This document shows, in pieces, positions 7,249 to 17,159 of a stretch of 40,309 nt of DNA. The translations under genes were made by a program, and so were the position numbers. Where the stretch lies: positions 1 through 40,309 of the forward strand of contig NZ_JAHBBG010000019.1 of assembly GCF_019331715.1 (NCBI RefSeq), in the 5' to 3' direction. The number at the start of each line of letters is the position of its first letter. Position 1 is the first letter of the stretch. This DNA is from Bifidobacterium simiiventris (lineage in GTDB: Bacteria > Actinomycetota > Actinomycetes > Actinomycetales > Bifidobacteriaceae). The notes under the pieces are model-generated. The model was given only the letters and a program-made list of their open reading frames with translations, did no database searches and was not told where the DNA came from.

Positions 7249-8169
7249 ATGCCGTCATTCGTCGTCGGCGCTTACGCGTCGCTGCCTCAGGGGCGAAAAG
7301 CCCAGGAGGACTACTACAACCTGCTTGGGCAACAATCGTGGATATCCGGAACCGAACTGCCCTTCCCCGGCGACCTCGCGCAGCCCGCGGATCACACGTG
7401 GCTGGCCGGCGTCCTGCCCGCGCACTGGCATGGCAACACGGTCACCGTCATTCCCGGCACCATGCAGCACGTATGGCAGGACCCGAACTTCGGCCTCGCC
7501 AGCCCGAACCACGACGGACGCCGGGCCGCGCTCGACTTTATGGAACAGGTATGCCGCGCGCTTGTCGACTTCATGCAACGGCGCGGCGCTCAGGATATCC
7601 GATTCGTGGAAATTCATTCGGCGCCCACCGCGCAGGCCAGCCGCGACGCCATGGCCGCCTCGCTGGAGGAACTGGCGCAGTGGGACTGGTCCGGAGCCGA
7701 ACTGGTGATCGAACACTGCGACCGATATATCGAAGGCCAGAAGCCGGAAAAAGGATTCCTGCCCATCGAGGACGAGATCGACCTGTGTCTCCAGACCGGC
7801 ATCGGACTGACCGCGAACTGGGGTCGTTCCGTGGTGGAAGGCCGCGCCGCCGCCACCGCGGTCGACCATGTGAGCAAGGCTGCACAGGCCGGCGTGCTTG
7901 CGGGCCTCATGTTCTCCGGAGCGGGGCCGGAGGAAACCCAATACGGATACGGTTGGATCGACGGCCACCTGCCCATGAACCCGGACGAGCCGACTTCGCT
8001 GATGGACGCCGCGGCGATCGCGGCGACCGTGCGGGCCGCGTGCGAGCAGGAGACCACGCTCGATTACCTGGGTGCCAAAGTGTGCGTCCCCAAGGACTCG
8101 ACCATCGAGGAGCGACTCGGCTATCTGGCTCGCATCCATGAGGCGGTCGACAAGGCGGCGATCTCATGA
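7249..8169 (+). CDS. DUF4862 family protein of the sialic acid operon
   Basis: The 306-residue protein is the first gene of the operon. It opens with VVGAYASLP and has conserved blocks FVEIHSAP (near residue 120), VIEHCDRY (near 155), ANWGRS (near 190) and LMFSGAG (near 220). The spacing of acidic and histidine residues resembles a TIM barrel of the xylose-isomerase/AP-endonuclease type, but that is inference. No function is established for DUF4862. Its place behind a NanR-type operator and its 4-base overlap with nanK suggest a step in handling sialic acid or a derivative, for example a sugar isomerase or mutarotase. The ATG has a strong AAGGAGG (7234-7240) at ideal spacing; the longer in-frame start upstream would cross the operator. 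Confidence 0.8.
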   Translation: MPSFVVGAYASLPQGRKAQEDYYNLLGQQSWISGTELPFPGDLAQPADHTWLAGVLPAHWHGNTVTVIPGTMQHVWQDPNFGLASPNHDGRRAALDFMEQVCRALVDFMQRRGAQDIRFVEIHSAPTAQASRDAMAASLEELAQWDWSGAELVIEHCDRYIEGQKPEKGFLPIEDEIDLCLQTGIGLTANWGRSVVEGRAAATAVDHVSKAAQAGVLAGLMFSGAGPEETQYGYGWIDGHLPMNPDEPTSLMDAAAIAATVRAACEQETTLDYLGAKVCVPKDSTIEERLGYLARIHEAVDKAAIS

Positions 8170-9194
8170 GCGGGGCCGTTAAGTCCACGTATCTGACGTT
8201 CGACATCGGCGGCACCAAAGTCGCCTCGGGATTCGTGACCCTGCCGACCGCAGCCAGCGAGACGCCCGCAGTGACGGGCCGCTGCGAGATCCCGACCGAG
8301 GCCGCGCGTGGCGGAGATGATCTCAAGCGGCGCATCGTGGCGCTCGCCGTACGCCAGTTGGAACGTGCCGCGGCCGAAGGATTAACGGTTGCGGGCATCG
8401 GCATCGCGGCGGCCGGCGTGCCGGACAGCGAGACCGGCGTGATCGTTGCCGCCACCGATATCCTGCCCGGCTGGCGCGGCCAGCGCATCTACGACGCCTT
8501 CGTGCAGGTCACCGACCTACCGGTGCGCATGATCGGCGACGTGGGCGCGCATGGACTCGGCGAGGCCAGTTACGGTGCCGGTCGCGGCAAGTCCGTGGTG
8601 CTGTCGATCGGCGTGGGCACCGGCATCGGTGGCGCCATCGTGGTAGACGGCGAGCTGTTTACCGGCGCGCACGGCGTGGCCGGCCACGCTGGACATGTGC
8701 CCAGTGCGCTGGGCCGAGGATTCCTGTGTTCGTGCGGCACCCGCGACGGGCATATCGAACCGGTGGCGTCCGGTACGGGACTCAAGGACCTGTACAACCA
8801 GCGTTGCGAGGAGATGCGCGGCGCGGCTGATGACGGCGCTCTCGGACCGGTCGCCGATGGCGCGGAAGTAGCGTCGCGTGCCGCAGCCGGCGAGCGACTG
8901 GCCGGCGAGGTGCTGTCCGACAGCGCCCGCGCTCTTGGCGAATGCATCGGCGGCATGGGCAATCTCATCGACCCGGACGTGATCGTGGTGTCCGGCTCGG
9001 TGGTCAAGGCCGGGCCGATCTGGTGGGACGCCCTGCGCACCGGATTCGCGGAATCGGCGCTCGCGCTGGTCAAACCCACTCCGCTCGCCGAAGGCGAGCT
9101 CGGTGGCGATGCGCCGCTCATCGGCGCGGCCGCCGCTGCGGATCGGCATGTGCGTATGACGGCGCAGATGTGCGAATCGCATGACAATACCTGA
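8166..9194 (+). CDS. nanK: N-acetylmannosamine kinase, ROK family
   Basis: NanK phosphorylates ManNAc with ATP to ManNAc-6-P. The 342 residues have the ROK features: DIGGTK near residue 13, GIAAAGVPDSETG near 80, GVGTGIGGA near 145 and GVAGHAGH near 168. The ROK zinc site normally reads CxCGxxGC; here it is CSCGTRDGH (Cys188, Cys190, His196), with one extra residue and His in place of the third Cys. The start overlaps the DUF4862 stop (ATGA) and the gene ends 22 bases before the nanE start, so all three are one operon. The substrate is assigned from neighbours (nanE, nanA, sialic-acid-type ABC importer); by sequence alone it could be another amino-sugar kinase. Confidence 0.88.
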   Translation: MSGAVKSTYLTFDIGGTKVASGFVTLPTAASETPAVTGRCEIPTEAARGGDDLKRRIVALAVRQLERAAAEGLTVAGIGIAAAGVPDSETGVIVAATDILPGWRGQRIYDAFVQVTDLPVRMIGDVGAHGLGEASYGAGRGKSVVLSIGVGTGIGGAIVVDGELFTGAHGVAGHAGHVPSALGRGFLCSCGTRDGHIEPVASGTGLKDLYNQRCEEMRGAADDGALGPVADGAEVASRAAAGERLAGEVLSDSARALGECIGGMGNLIDPDVIVVSGSVVKAGPIWWDALRTGFAESALALVKPTPLAEGELGGDAPLIGAAAAADRHVRMTAQMCESHDNT

Positions 9195-9216
9195 CAAACG
9201 CAAAGGAGCAACGAAC

Positions 9217-9885
9217 ATGCATCAGACGATCGAACGAATCAAGGGCGGACTCGTGGTGAGCTGCCAGGCGTATCCGGGCGAGCCGCTGCGTCATCCGGAG
9301 ACGATGGCGCAGATGGCGATGGCGGCCGTCGAAGGCGGCGCCGTGGGTATCCGCTGCCAAGGATTGGCGGACATCGCCGCTATCAAAGGGCAGGTGAGCG
9401 TGCCGGTGATCGGCATCTGGAAGGACGGCGAGGAGGGTGTGTACATCACGCCGACGTTGCGTCATGCACGCTGCTGCGCGGCCGCCGGTGCGGACATCGT
9501 CGCCATCGACGCGACCGGTCGCCCACGGCCGGACGGACTGACCTACGCGGACACCGTGCGCGCCCTGCATGATGAAGGCGTGCTCGTGATGGCCGATTGC
9601 GGCAGCTTCGCCGACGCCGAACGCGCGGTCGAAGCCGGCACCGACATCATCTCCACCACGCTGTCCGGCTACACGGGCGACCGTCCGAAGACCGACGGCC
9701 CTGATTTCGAACTGCTTGGCCAGATGATCGAGACGTTCCCCGACGTGCCCGTGCTGTGCGAGGGACGCATCCACACGCCCGCACAGCTGCATCAGGTGAT
9801 GGCCGCCGGCGCGTGGGCCGCCGTGGTGGGCACCGCGATCACGCATCCCACCAGCATCACGAGCTGGTTCGTGGCGCAACTGTAA
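9217..9885 (+). CDS. nanE: N-acetylmannosamine-6-phosphate 2-epimerase
   Basis: NanE converts ManNAc-6-P to GlcNAc-6-P. The 222-residue TIM barrel shows KGGLVVSCQA (residues 9-18), GIRCQG near 41, IGIWKD near 62 and the DATGRPRPDG phosphate/catalytic region near 100. It continues with ADCGS and the C-terminal CEGRIHTPAQ...VVGTAITHP motif, all typical of the family. The ATG at 9217 is preceded by AAAGGAG at good spacing. An upstream in-frame ATG at 9181 would overlap nanK and lacks a ribosome-binding site. It is the last gene of the first sialic-acid operon. Confidence 0.95.
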   Translation: MHQTIERIKGGLVVSCQAYPGEPLRHPETMAQMAMAAVEGGAVGIRCQGLADIAAIKGQVSVPVIGIWKDGEEGVYITPTLRHARCCAAAGADIVAIDATGRPRPDGLTYADTVRALHDEGVLVMADCGSFADAERAVEAGTDIISTTLSGYTGDRPKTDGPDFELLGQMIETFPDVPVLCEGRIHTPAQLHQVMAAGAWAAVVGTAITHPTSITSWFVAQL

Positions 9886-9980
9886 GGCTGGAAAACCGCA
9901 GAATATCAAGGAAAAACGGTGACTGCGGCGGTCGAGCGAGGGGCCGGTTCCGCATCTGCCGCACCGGCAACACTCCCGAC

Positions 9981-10009
9981 TTGAAATCAGACATCAGACG
10001 TCTTATCAT
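9981..10009 (+). promoter_or_regulatory. Promoter with NanR-type operator 2, upstream of the ABC importer
   Basis: The 327 bases between nanE and the lipoprotein gene hold a near-consensus promoter, TTGAAA (9981-9986), 17 bases, TATCAT (10004-10009). The operator ATCAGACGTCTTAT (9993-10006) lies within the spacer and touches the -10. A bound repressor would block RNA polymerase. The predicted mRNA has a leader of about 200 bases. I see no gene in this gap. Confidence 0.8.
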
Positions 10010-10212
10010 TAAGTCAGTTCGACGACGACGCTATCGGCTCTCGTGGACCCCCAACCGAGCGATCGGTCTGGCGAGAACCGAATCATCAATCAATCACCAA
10101 CCATCAGCAAGCATCATCCACCATCGGGAAACATCACCCATCTCTATTTTCAGAAAGGCACCGTCTCGTTTCGAACGATGGTCCTACATGTACTCAACGA
10201 CGAGGAGAACCA

Positions 10213-11784
10213 ATGATCAGGAAGACCGGAACATTCAAGGCTGCCGTGGCGGCGACCGTCGCGGGCCTCATGCTGCTCGCCGGATGCGGCGGCAGCAACG
10301 ACGCCGCCAAAGGCACGGCGAGCGGCGGCACGGCCGTAGCCGACACCATCACGGCACAGGTCGCATACGCAACTCGTGATTTTTCGCCCTCCACCACATC
10401 CAGCGCACTCGCCATGGCCGGCAACTGGCACGTGACCGAACCGCTGTACGCGCTCAACTACACGGACTATTCCGTATTCAATGCGCTCGCCGCCGGTGAA
10501 CCGGAGCAGGTGTCCGACACCGAATACGTGGTCGCGCTGCGCGACGGAGCCAAGTTCTCCGACGGCACCGCGGTCACCGCGGATGACGTGGTCTCCTCCT
10601 ATAAGCGCACCACCGCCGAAGGCAGCCTGTACATCTCCATGCTCGACTTCATCGACTCCGTCGAAGCCAAGTCCGACACCGAAGTGACCTTCAAGCTCAC
10701 CCGCGCGTTCCCGATGTTCAAGCAGCGCCTCGCCCTCATCCAGATCGTCCCCTCCTCGATGAGCGACGAGGATCTCAAGGCCCAGCCGGTCGGCTCCGGC
10801 CCGTGGAAGTACACGGAGATCACCGACCAGCAGGTCAAGTTCGACAAGAACGACCAGTACAACGGCGACCACCCCGCCCAGACCGCGCACATGGTGTGGA
10901 ACGTGTCCGTGGACGACACCGCCCGCGTCACCGCCATGCAGGCCGGCAAGGTGGACGTGATGGAAATGGTGCCCGCCAACGCTTTCAAGACCCTCGAATC
11001 CTCCGGCTCCGAACTGGAGACCGTGCAGGGCTTCAACCTGCCGTTCCTCATGTTCAACACCAAGAAGGCTCCGTTCGACAAGAAGGAAGTCCGTCAGGCC
11101 GTCTTCTACGCGATCGACACCCAGAAGCTCATCGACAACCAGATGTCCGGCCAGGCCTCCGCGGCCACCAGCTTCCTGCCCGAGAACTTCTCGAACTACC
11201 ACAAGGCCAGCAACGTCTACACCAAGAACGTGGAGAAGGCCAAGGAACTGCTCAAGAAGGCCGGCGTCACCGGTGAGCTCAAGTTCACCCTTTACACCAC
11301 CGACCACTCCTGGATCACCCAGCTGGCCCCGCAGATCAAGAACGATCTGGCCGAGATCGGCATGAACGTGGACATCCAGTCGATGGCATCCTCCGCCCTC
11401 TACCCGAACATCACCGACAAGGAAGGCGCCGACTTCTCGATGGTGCTCGCACCCGGCGACCCGTCCGTGTTCGGCAACGACCCCGACCTGCTGATGAACT
11501 GGTGGTACGGCGACAACGCCTGGACCAAGACCCGCACCTTCTGGAACGGCTCCGAAGGCTACACCACGCTCCACGAGCTGATGGACAAGGCCCTGGACGC
11601 CACCAGCGACGACGAACGCCAGGACTACTGGAACCAGTGCTTCGACCTGCTCAGCGAAGAGGTGCCGCTCTACCCGCTGTTCCACCGCCAGACGACCACC
11701 GCTTTCAAGAAGGGCGTGTTCAAGAGCGTCGACGCGATCGGCTCCACCGGCATCAACTTGGTGAACGCCGAGCTGAACAAGTAA
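10213..11784 (+). CDS. ABC transporter solute-binding lipoprotein (family 5), predicted sialic acid uptake
   Basis: The 523-residue protein is an SBP_bac_5 (oligopeptide-type) binding protein. It has a lipoprotein signal (positive residues, hydrophobic stretch, lipobox LLAGC with Cys25) and a Gly/Ser/Ala linker, then the typical domain with LRDGAKFSDGTAVTADDVV near residue 112 and PVGSGPWKYTEI near 195. It should sit on the outer face of the membrane and deliver substrate to the downstream permeases. The binding protein family fits peptides, but in B. breve a comparable four-gene system (nanBCDF) serves sialic acid; the operator and the following nanA support that here. The start ATG has GAGGAG upstream. 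Substrate is inferred from context. Confidence 0.88.
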   Translation: MIRKTGTFKAAVAATVAGLMLLAGCGGSNDAAKGTASGGTAVADTITAQVAYATRDFSPSTTSSALAMAGNWHVTEPLYALNYTDYSVFNALAAGEPEQVSDTEYVVALRDGAKFSDGTAVTADDVVSSYKRTTAEGSLYISMLDFIDSVEAKSDTEVTFKLTRAFPMFKQRLALIQIVPSSMSDEDLKAQPVGSGPWKYTEITDQQVKFDKNDQYNGDHPAQTAHMVWNVSVDDTARVTAMQAGKVDVMEMVPANAFKTLESSGSELETVQGFNLPFLMFNTKKAPFDKKEVRQAVFYAIDTQKLIDNQMSGQASAATSFLPENFSNYHKASNVYTKNVEKAKELLKKAGVTGELKFTLYTTDHSWITQLAPQIKNDLAEIGMNVDIQSMASSALYPNITDKEGADFSMVLAPGDPSVFGNDPDLLMNWWYGDNAWTKTRTFWNGSEGYTTLHELMDKALDATSDDERQDYWNQCFDLLSEEVPLYPLFHRQTTTAFKKGVFKSVDAIGSTGINLVNAELNK

Positions 11785-11824
11785 CCGGCAGCGTCGCCCG
11801 GCAGACCTCGTAGCCATAACAGGT

Positions 11825-11867
11825 CCTCCCGTCCCGCGGGCCATATGAACGTCCGCGAGACGGGAGG
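11825..11867. promoter_or_regulatory. Intercistronic hairpin after the binding-protein gene
   Basis: CCTCCCGTCCCGCGG (11825-11839) pairs with CCGCGAGACGGGAGG (11853-11867), one mismatch, 13-base loop. No T-run follows, so it is more likely an mRNA-stabilising or partial stop element that keeps the binding-protein message in excess over the permease messages. Confidence 0.65.
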
Positions 11868-11945
11868 GCCATGCCATTCATCGAGCCATGCCATCCCGAG
11901 CCATCCTGAATCACCTGTCTTGAACAATCCGACAAGGGAGTCCCA

Positions 11946-12902
11946 TTGAACAACCTGCTACGCCTCCTCGGCAGACGACTGATCGCCCTGCCGTTCATGG
12001 CATTCGGAGTGACCCTGCTGGTCTACTTCCTGATGTCCTTCTCCCAATACGATCCGGCCGTCGCCGCCCTCGGCGAGAACGCCACCCCGCAGGCGCTCGC
12101 CGCCTACCGGCACGAAATGGGCTTCGACCGCCCCTGGTGGGAGCAGTTCTTCTCTTACCTCGGCGGACTGCTGCGCGGCGACCTCGGCGTCTACGGCGTC
12201 AACAAGGACCCGGTGAGCGGCCGCATCGCCACCGCGTTCCCCATCACCCTCCAACTGACCTTCATCGGCCTGCTCATCGCCATCGTCTTCGCCGTCATCT
12301 TCGGCGTACTGGCCGCCCTGTACCGCGACACCTGGGTCGATCAGGCCATCCGCGTGGTCTCCATCATCGCCATCGCCACCCCGTCCTTCTGGCTCGGCGT
12401 GCTCCTCATCTACGTGCTGCAGATCAAGATGTCCTGGCTGCCCGGCGCCGGCGACCTGCCCGCCTTCACCCAAGACCCGAGCGGATACCTGGCCCGCATG
12501 GCCATGCCCAGCTTCGCGCTTGGCCTGCCCGTGGCCGGCTCGCTCACCCGCATCATCCGTACGTCCATGGTCGAGGAGCTCGATAAGGATTACGTGCGCA
12601 CCGCCATCGGCGCCGGCGTGCCCAAGGGCGTGGTCGTGGCCCGCAACGTGTTCCGCAACGCCCTGATCACCCCGGTCACCATGCTCGGCATGAAGATCGG
12701 CTACCTCATGGGCGGCGCCATCGTCATCGAGGTCATCTTCGCCCTGCCCGGTATGGGCACCGCGATGTTCGACGGCATCAACAACAACCAGCCGACCCTC
12801 GTGCAGGGTGTGGCGCTGGTCGTGGCGCTGGCCTTCATGGTGGTCAACGTGATCGTCGACCTGCTCTATGTCCTCATCAACCCGCGAATCAGGACGGTGT
12901 GA
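11946..12902 (+). CDS. ABC transporter permease (DppB/OppB type)
   Basis: This integral-membrane protein of 318 residues has about six helices. It opens with LGRRLIALPFMAFGVTLLVYF, the standard first helix of DppB-type permeases. The coupling (EAA-like) loop for the ATPase lies around residues 215-235 (YVRTAIGAGVPKGVVVARNV), and the end reads DLLYVLINPRI as in most family members. The start is TTG with an AGGGAG ribosome-binding signal; no ATG fits better. It follows the binding protein by 161 bases containing a hairpin, and its stop overlaps or abuts the next start, so it is co-translated with the fused permease-ATPase. Confidence 0.9.
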   Translation: MNNLLRLLGRRLIALPFMAFGVTLLVYFLMSFSQYDPAVAALGENATPQALAAYRHEMGFDRPWWEQFFSYLGGLLRGDLGVYGVNKDPVSGRIATAFPITLQLTFIGLLIAIVFAVIFGVLAALYRDTWVDQAIRVVSIIAIATPSFWLGVLLIYVLQIKMSWLPGAGDLPAFTQDPSGYLARMAMPSFALGLPVAGSLTRIIRTSMVEELDKDYVRTAIGAGVPKGVVVARNVFRNALITPVTMLGMKIGYLMGGAIVIEVIFALPGMGTAMFDGINNNQPTLVQGVALVVALAFMVVNVIVDLLYVLINPRIRTV

Positions 12903-14976
12903 CGATGTTTGGAAGCAACAACGCAACCCGCGAATTCAGCAAGCCCAACACCAAGGTCAGGGTCAAGCGCTGGTCGAACATGAGCATCGGCACGCGCATC
13001 TCCGTCATCGTCATCGCGGTGCTCGCGCTGGCCGCGATCTTCGCGTCCGTCGTGACCCCGCACAACCCGACCGAGATTACCCTCAGCTATCAGGCACCTA
13101 CCGCCGACCACTGGTTCGGCACCGACAACCTCGGCCGCGACGTTTTCTCCCGCGTCATCTACGGCGCGCGGTACTCGCTGGTCATCGGCCTGAGCTCCAT
13201 CGCGTTCGCCCTCGTCGTCGGTTCCATCATCGGCGCTGTGGCTGCGGTCTCGCGCACTTGGGTGTCCGAGATCATCATGCGACTGATCGACGTGGTCATG
13301 TCCGTGCCGACCATCGCGCTCGCTGCGGTGTTCGTCTCCATCCTCGGTCAGTCGATGATCGGCATCATCATCTCCATCGGCGTGCTGTACGTGCCGCAGG
13401 TGGCCCGCATCGTGCGAGCCAACATCATCAGCGAGTATGGCAAGGACTACGTGCGCGCGGTGATCGTCTCCGGCGCCCGCGCTCCGTGGATTCTCTTCAA
13501 GCACGTCACGCGCAACATCGCGGCCCCCGTCATGGTGTTCACCACGCTGTCCGTGGCCGACGCGATCGTGTTCGAAGCGTCCCTGTCGTTCATCAACGCG
13601 GGCATTCCCGAGCCGACCCCGACCTGGGGCAACATCCTGTCCTCCGCCAAGGCTGGCGTGCTGTATGGCTACTGGTGGCAGGCCATGTTCCCGGGCCTGG
13701 CGATCATGGTCACCGTGTTGTGCCTGAACATCCTGTCCGAAGGCATCACCGACGCGATGGTGGCCGCGCCCACCGCGCCCATCCAGCAGAGCGAGGAGGG
13801 CAAGGAGCTCAGCCGCAAGGAGGACCGTCTGCTCGTGGACCCGGTGGCCGCCTACGCCGCCCAGAAGGAAAGCCTCGACCAGCGTCTCGCACAGCTGCGC
13901 GAGGCCGAACTCAGGCGCAAGGACCGCTTCATCCCGCTGTCCCACGCCAAGCCGGTCATCGAGGTGCGCGACTTGTGCATCAAGTTCCCGCGCCACGGCG
14001 ACGTGAACGTGGTCGACCATCTGTCCTTCGCCGTGCGCGCCGGACAGACGATGGGCTTGGTGGGCGAATCCGGCTGCGGCAAGTCCATCACCTCGCTGGC
14101 CATCATGGGACTGCTCGACCCGCGCGCCGAGATCAGCGGCGAGATCCTGTTCGACGGCAAGAATCTCGTGGGCATGAGTCCCAAGGAGCACAACGCCCTG
14201 CGCGGCCACGAGATCGCCATGATCTATCAGGACGCGCTCTCCAGCCTCAATCCGTCCATGCTCATCAAGGCACAGATGAAGCAGCTGACCAAGCGCGGCG
14301 GCACCCGCACCGCCGAGGAGCTGCTCGAACTGGTGGGCCTCGATCCGAAGCGCACGTTGGAATCCTATCCGCACGAGCTGTCCGGCGGTCAGCGCCAGCG
14401 CGTGCTCATCGCGATGGCCCTGACCCGCGACCCGAAGCTCATCATCGCCGACGAGCCGACCACCGCGCTCGACGTGACTGTGCAGAAGCAGGTCATCGAC
14501 CTGCTCAACGAGCTGCGCGAGAAGCTCGGCTTCGCGATGATCTTCGTCAGCCATGATCTGGCGCTCGTGGCCAAGGTCGCCCACTCGGTGACCGTCATGT
14601 ACGCCGGTCAGGTCGTCGAACAGGCGTCCACCAAGGAGATCCTCACCGATCCCCGCCACGAGTACACGCGCGGTCTGCTCGGTTCCGTCACCTCCATTGA
14701 GGCCGGCCAGGGCCGACTTCACCAAGTGCCCGGCACCGTGCCGTCGCCGGCCGACTTCCCCAAGGGCGACCGGTTCGCGCCGCGCTCCTCGCATCCGGAC
14801 CGCGGACTCGACATCCACCCGGTCATGAAGCGCGTGCCCGGCACCCAGCACATGGTGGCCTGTCTGCCCGATGATCCCGAACCCGCGCCCGCGCCCGCAT
14901 TCACCTACGACTGGTTCGCACCCACTCCGGAAGTGGCCGCCCAGGAGGCCGCGCAAGCCCTGAAGGGAGCACAGCG

Positions 14977-14980
<4 letters not shown>
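12899..14980 (+). CDS. Fused ABC permease-ATPase (DppC + DppD domains in one chain)
   Basis: This 693-residue protein joins two normally separate subunits. Residues about 30-290 are a DppC-type permease (TADHWFGTDNLGRDVFSRV near 70, coupling loop near 190). After a charged linker (about 300-350) comes an oligopeptide-type ATPase with Walker A GESGCGKS near 389, signature LSGGQRQR near 494, Walker B IIADEPTTALD near 515 and the C-terminal oligopeptide/dipeptide extension. With the separate ATPase downstream, the full importer has two permease and two ATPase domains. The start may be GTG 12899 (GTGA overlap with the previous stop) or ATG 12905. The reading frame is continuous through the junction, so this is not a frameshift artefact. 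Confidence 0.92.
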
Positions 14981-15810
<830 letters not shown>

Positions 15811-16004
15811 TCGTTCGGCGAGGTCGCCTCGCGTCGGTGCGATCGCAGATGATCGCTGCCGGCGCGGCTGCCGGATTGGCGGAATCCTGCCGGTTCGGCG
15901 AACCAATCGTCTCCAATCGCCGATCCATCCAACGTCCTTTATCGACGAACCAAACACAGACACCAAACACAGACACATACGACACAGACATAAGGAACAT
16001 CATC
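15811..16004 (+). other. 194-base gap before nanA with ACACAGACA repeats
   Basis: The gap has no gene and no clear promoter or NanR-type operator, so nanA is probably read from the importer promoter. Just before nanA, ACACAGACA occurs three times (15954-15962, 15967-15975, 15982-15990), giving an A/C-rich, unstructured stretch that should keep the ribosome-binding site open. Confidence 0.45.
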
Positions 16005-16967
16005 ATGAACACCACTTTCCGCGGCGTGATCCCCCCGGTCGTGACTCCGCTGACCGCCGACCGCCAGCTCGACCGCGCTAGTTTCAAACGCTCCATCGAC
16101 CGCTTGGTCGACGCGGGCGTCAACGGCCTGTTCTTCCTCGGATCCTCCGGCGAGGTGGCCTTCAGCACCGACGCCCGCCGCCGTGAGATCATCGAGGCCG
16201 CCATCGAATTCACCGCCGGCCGCGTGCCGGTGCTGGTCGGCTGCATCGACACCGAGACCGAGCGCGTCATCGAGCACGCTAAGGTGGCCGCCGAACTCGG
16301 CGCCGACGCCATCGTCGCCACTGCACCGTTCTACGCGCTCGGCGGTCTGCCCGAGATCGAGAACCACTTCCGTCTGATCCACGAGGCCGTGGACCTGCCG
16401 CTGTTCGCCTACGACATCCCCGTGTGCGTGCACGTCAAACTGCCCGGCGACCTGCTCATCCGTCTCGGTCTTGACGGCGTGCTCGCCGGCGTCAAGGACT
16501 CGTCCAACGACGACGTCTCCTTCCGTTTCCTGTGCGACGCCAACCGCAAGGCCGGCCATCCGCTGGTGCTGCTCACCGGCCAGGAGGTCGTGGTGGACGG
16601 TGCGTACATGGCCGGCGCCGACGGCAGTGTGCCGGGCCTGGGCAACGTGGAATGCACCGGCTACGTGCGCATGTGGCGGGCCTACGAGGCCGGAGACTGG
16701 GCCACCGTGCGCGCAGAGCAGGACAAGCTCGCCGCGCTGATGAACATCGTGAACGTCACCTCCGGCGTCTCCGGATTCGGCGCCGGCGTAGGCGCGTTCA
16801 AGACCGCCATGGCCCTGCTTGGCGTGTTCGAGACCAACCAGATGCCCAATCCGGTTCGTGCGTTGACGGGCGCGAACGTGGAGGCTGTGGCCGGCGTGCT
16901 GCGCGAATGCGGCCTGGAGCCGGTACGCACGGCCGAGGAGGTGAGCGCCTCCACTGTGATCGCCTGA
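16005..16967 (+). CDS. nanA: N-acetylneuraminate lyase, DHDPS/NAL family
   Basis: NanA cleaves N-acetylneuraminate to ManNAc and pyruvate through a Schiff base. The 320 residues have the family TIM-barrel motifs: GVIPPVVTPL at the N-terminus, GSSGE (residues 46-50) for the pyruvate carboxylate, catalytic Tyr136 in FAYDIP and Schiff-base Lys164 in GVKDSS. The family also includes dihydrodipicolinate synthase and other aldolases; the KDSS context and GSSGE differ from the KEASG/GTTGE of dapA. Location after the importer and within the operator-marked cluster makes sialic acid the best substrate. The ATG at 16005 has a TAAGGAAC signal; the longer open frame before it is untranslated leader. Confidence 0.88.
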   Translation: MNTTFRGVIPPVVTPLTADRQLDRASFKRSIDRLVDAGVNGLFFLGSSGEVAFSTDARRREIIEAAIEFTAGRVPVLVGCIDTETERVIEHAKVAAELGADAIVATAPFYALGGLPEIENHFRLIHEAVDLPLFAYDIPVCVHVKLPGDLLIRLGLDGVLAGVKDSSNDDVSFRFLCDANRKAGHPLVLLTGQEVVVDGAYMAGADGSVPGLGNVECTGYVRMWRAYEAGDWATVRAEQDKLAALMNIVNVTSGVSGFGAGVGAFKTAMALLGVFETNQMPNPVRALTGANVEAVAGVLRECGLEPVRTAEEVSASTVIA

Positions 16968-17062
16968 CCGCTATGACCGTTATGAGCGCCTGAGTCTGGG
17001 CGCCGGTTTGGCTGGCGCTCGACATTCGTTTTCTCTTCCTTTCCTTTGCTCCTTTCACCATA

Positions 17063-17107
17063 AAGGCGGGGTCGGTTCCGGAATGTTCCCGGAACCGACC
17101 CCGCCTT
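17063..17107. terminator. Strong bidirectional terminator between nanA and nanR
   Basis: AAGGCGGGGTCGGTTCCGG (17063-17081) pairs perfectly with 17089-17107 over a 7-base loop. It separates two convergent genes and should stop transcripts from both. Confidence 0.85.
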
Positions 17108-17159
17108 GTTGGATGCGCATCCCGCACAGAATGGGGGAGAGGGGAGGAGGGATGAGGGC

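Noticed and set aside
16005..16967. dapA (dihydrodipicolinate synthase)
   Set aside because: The same family, but GSSGE and KDSS differ from dapA patterns, and the gene lies in an operator-marked sialic acid cluster.
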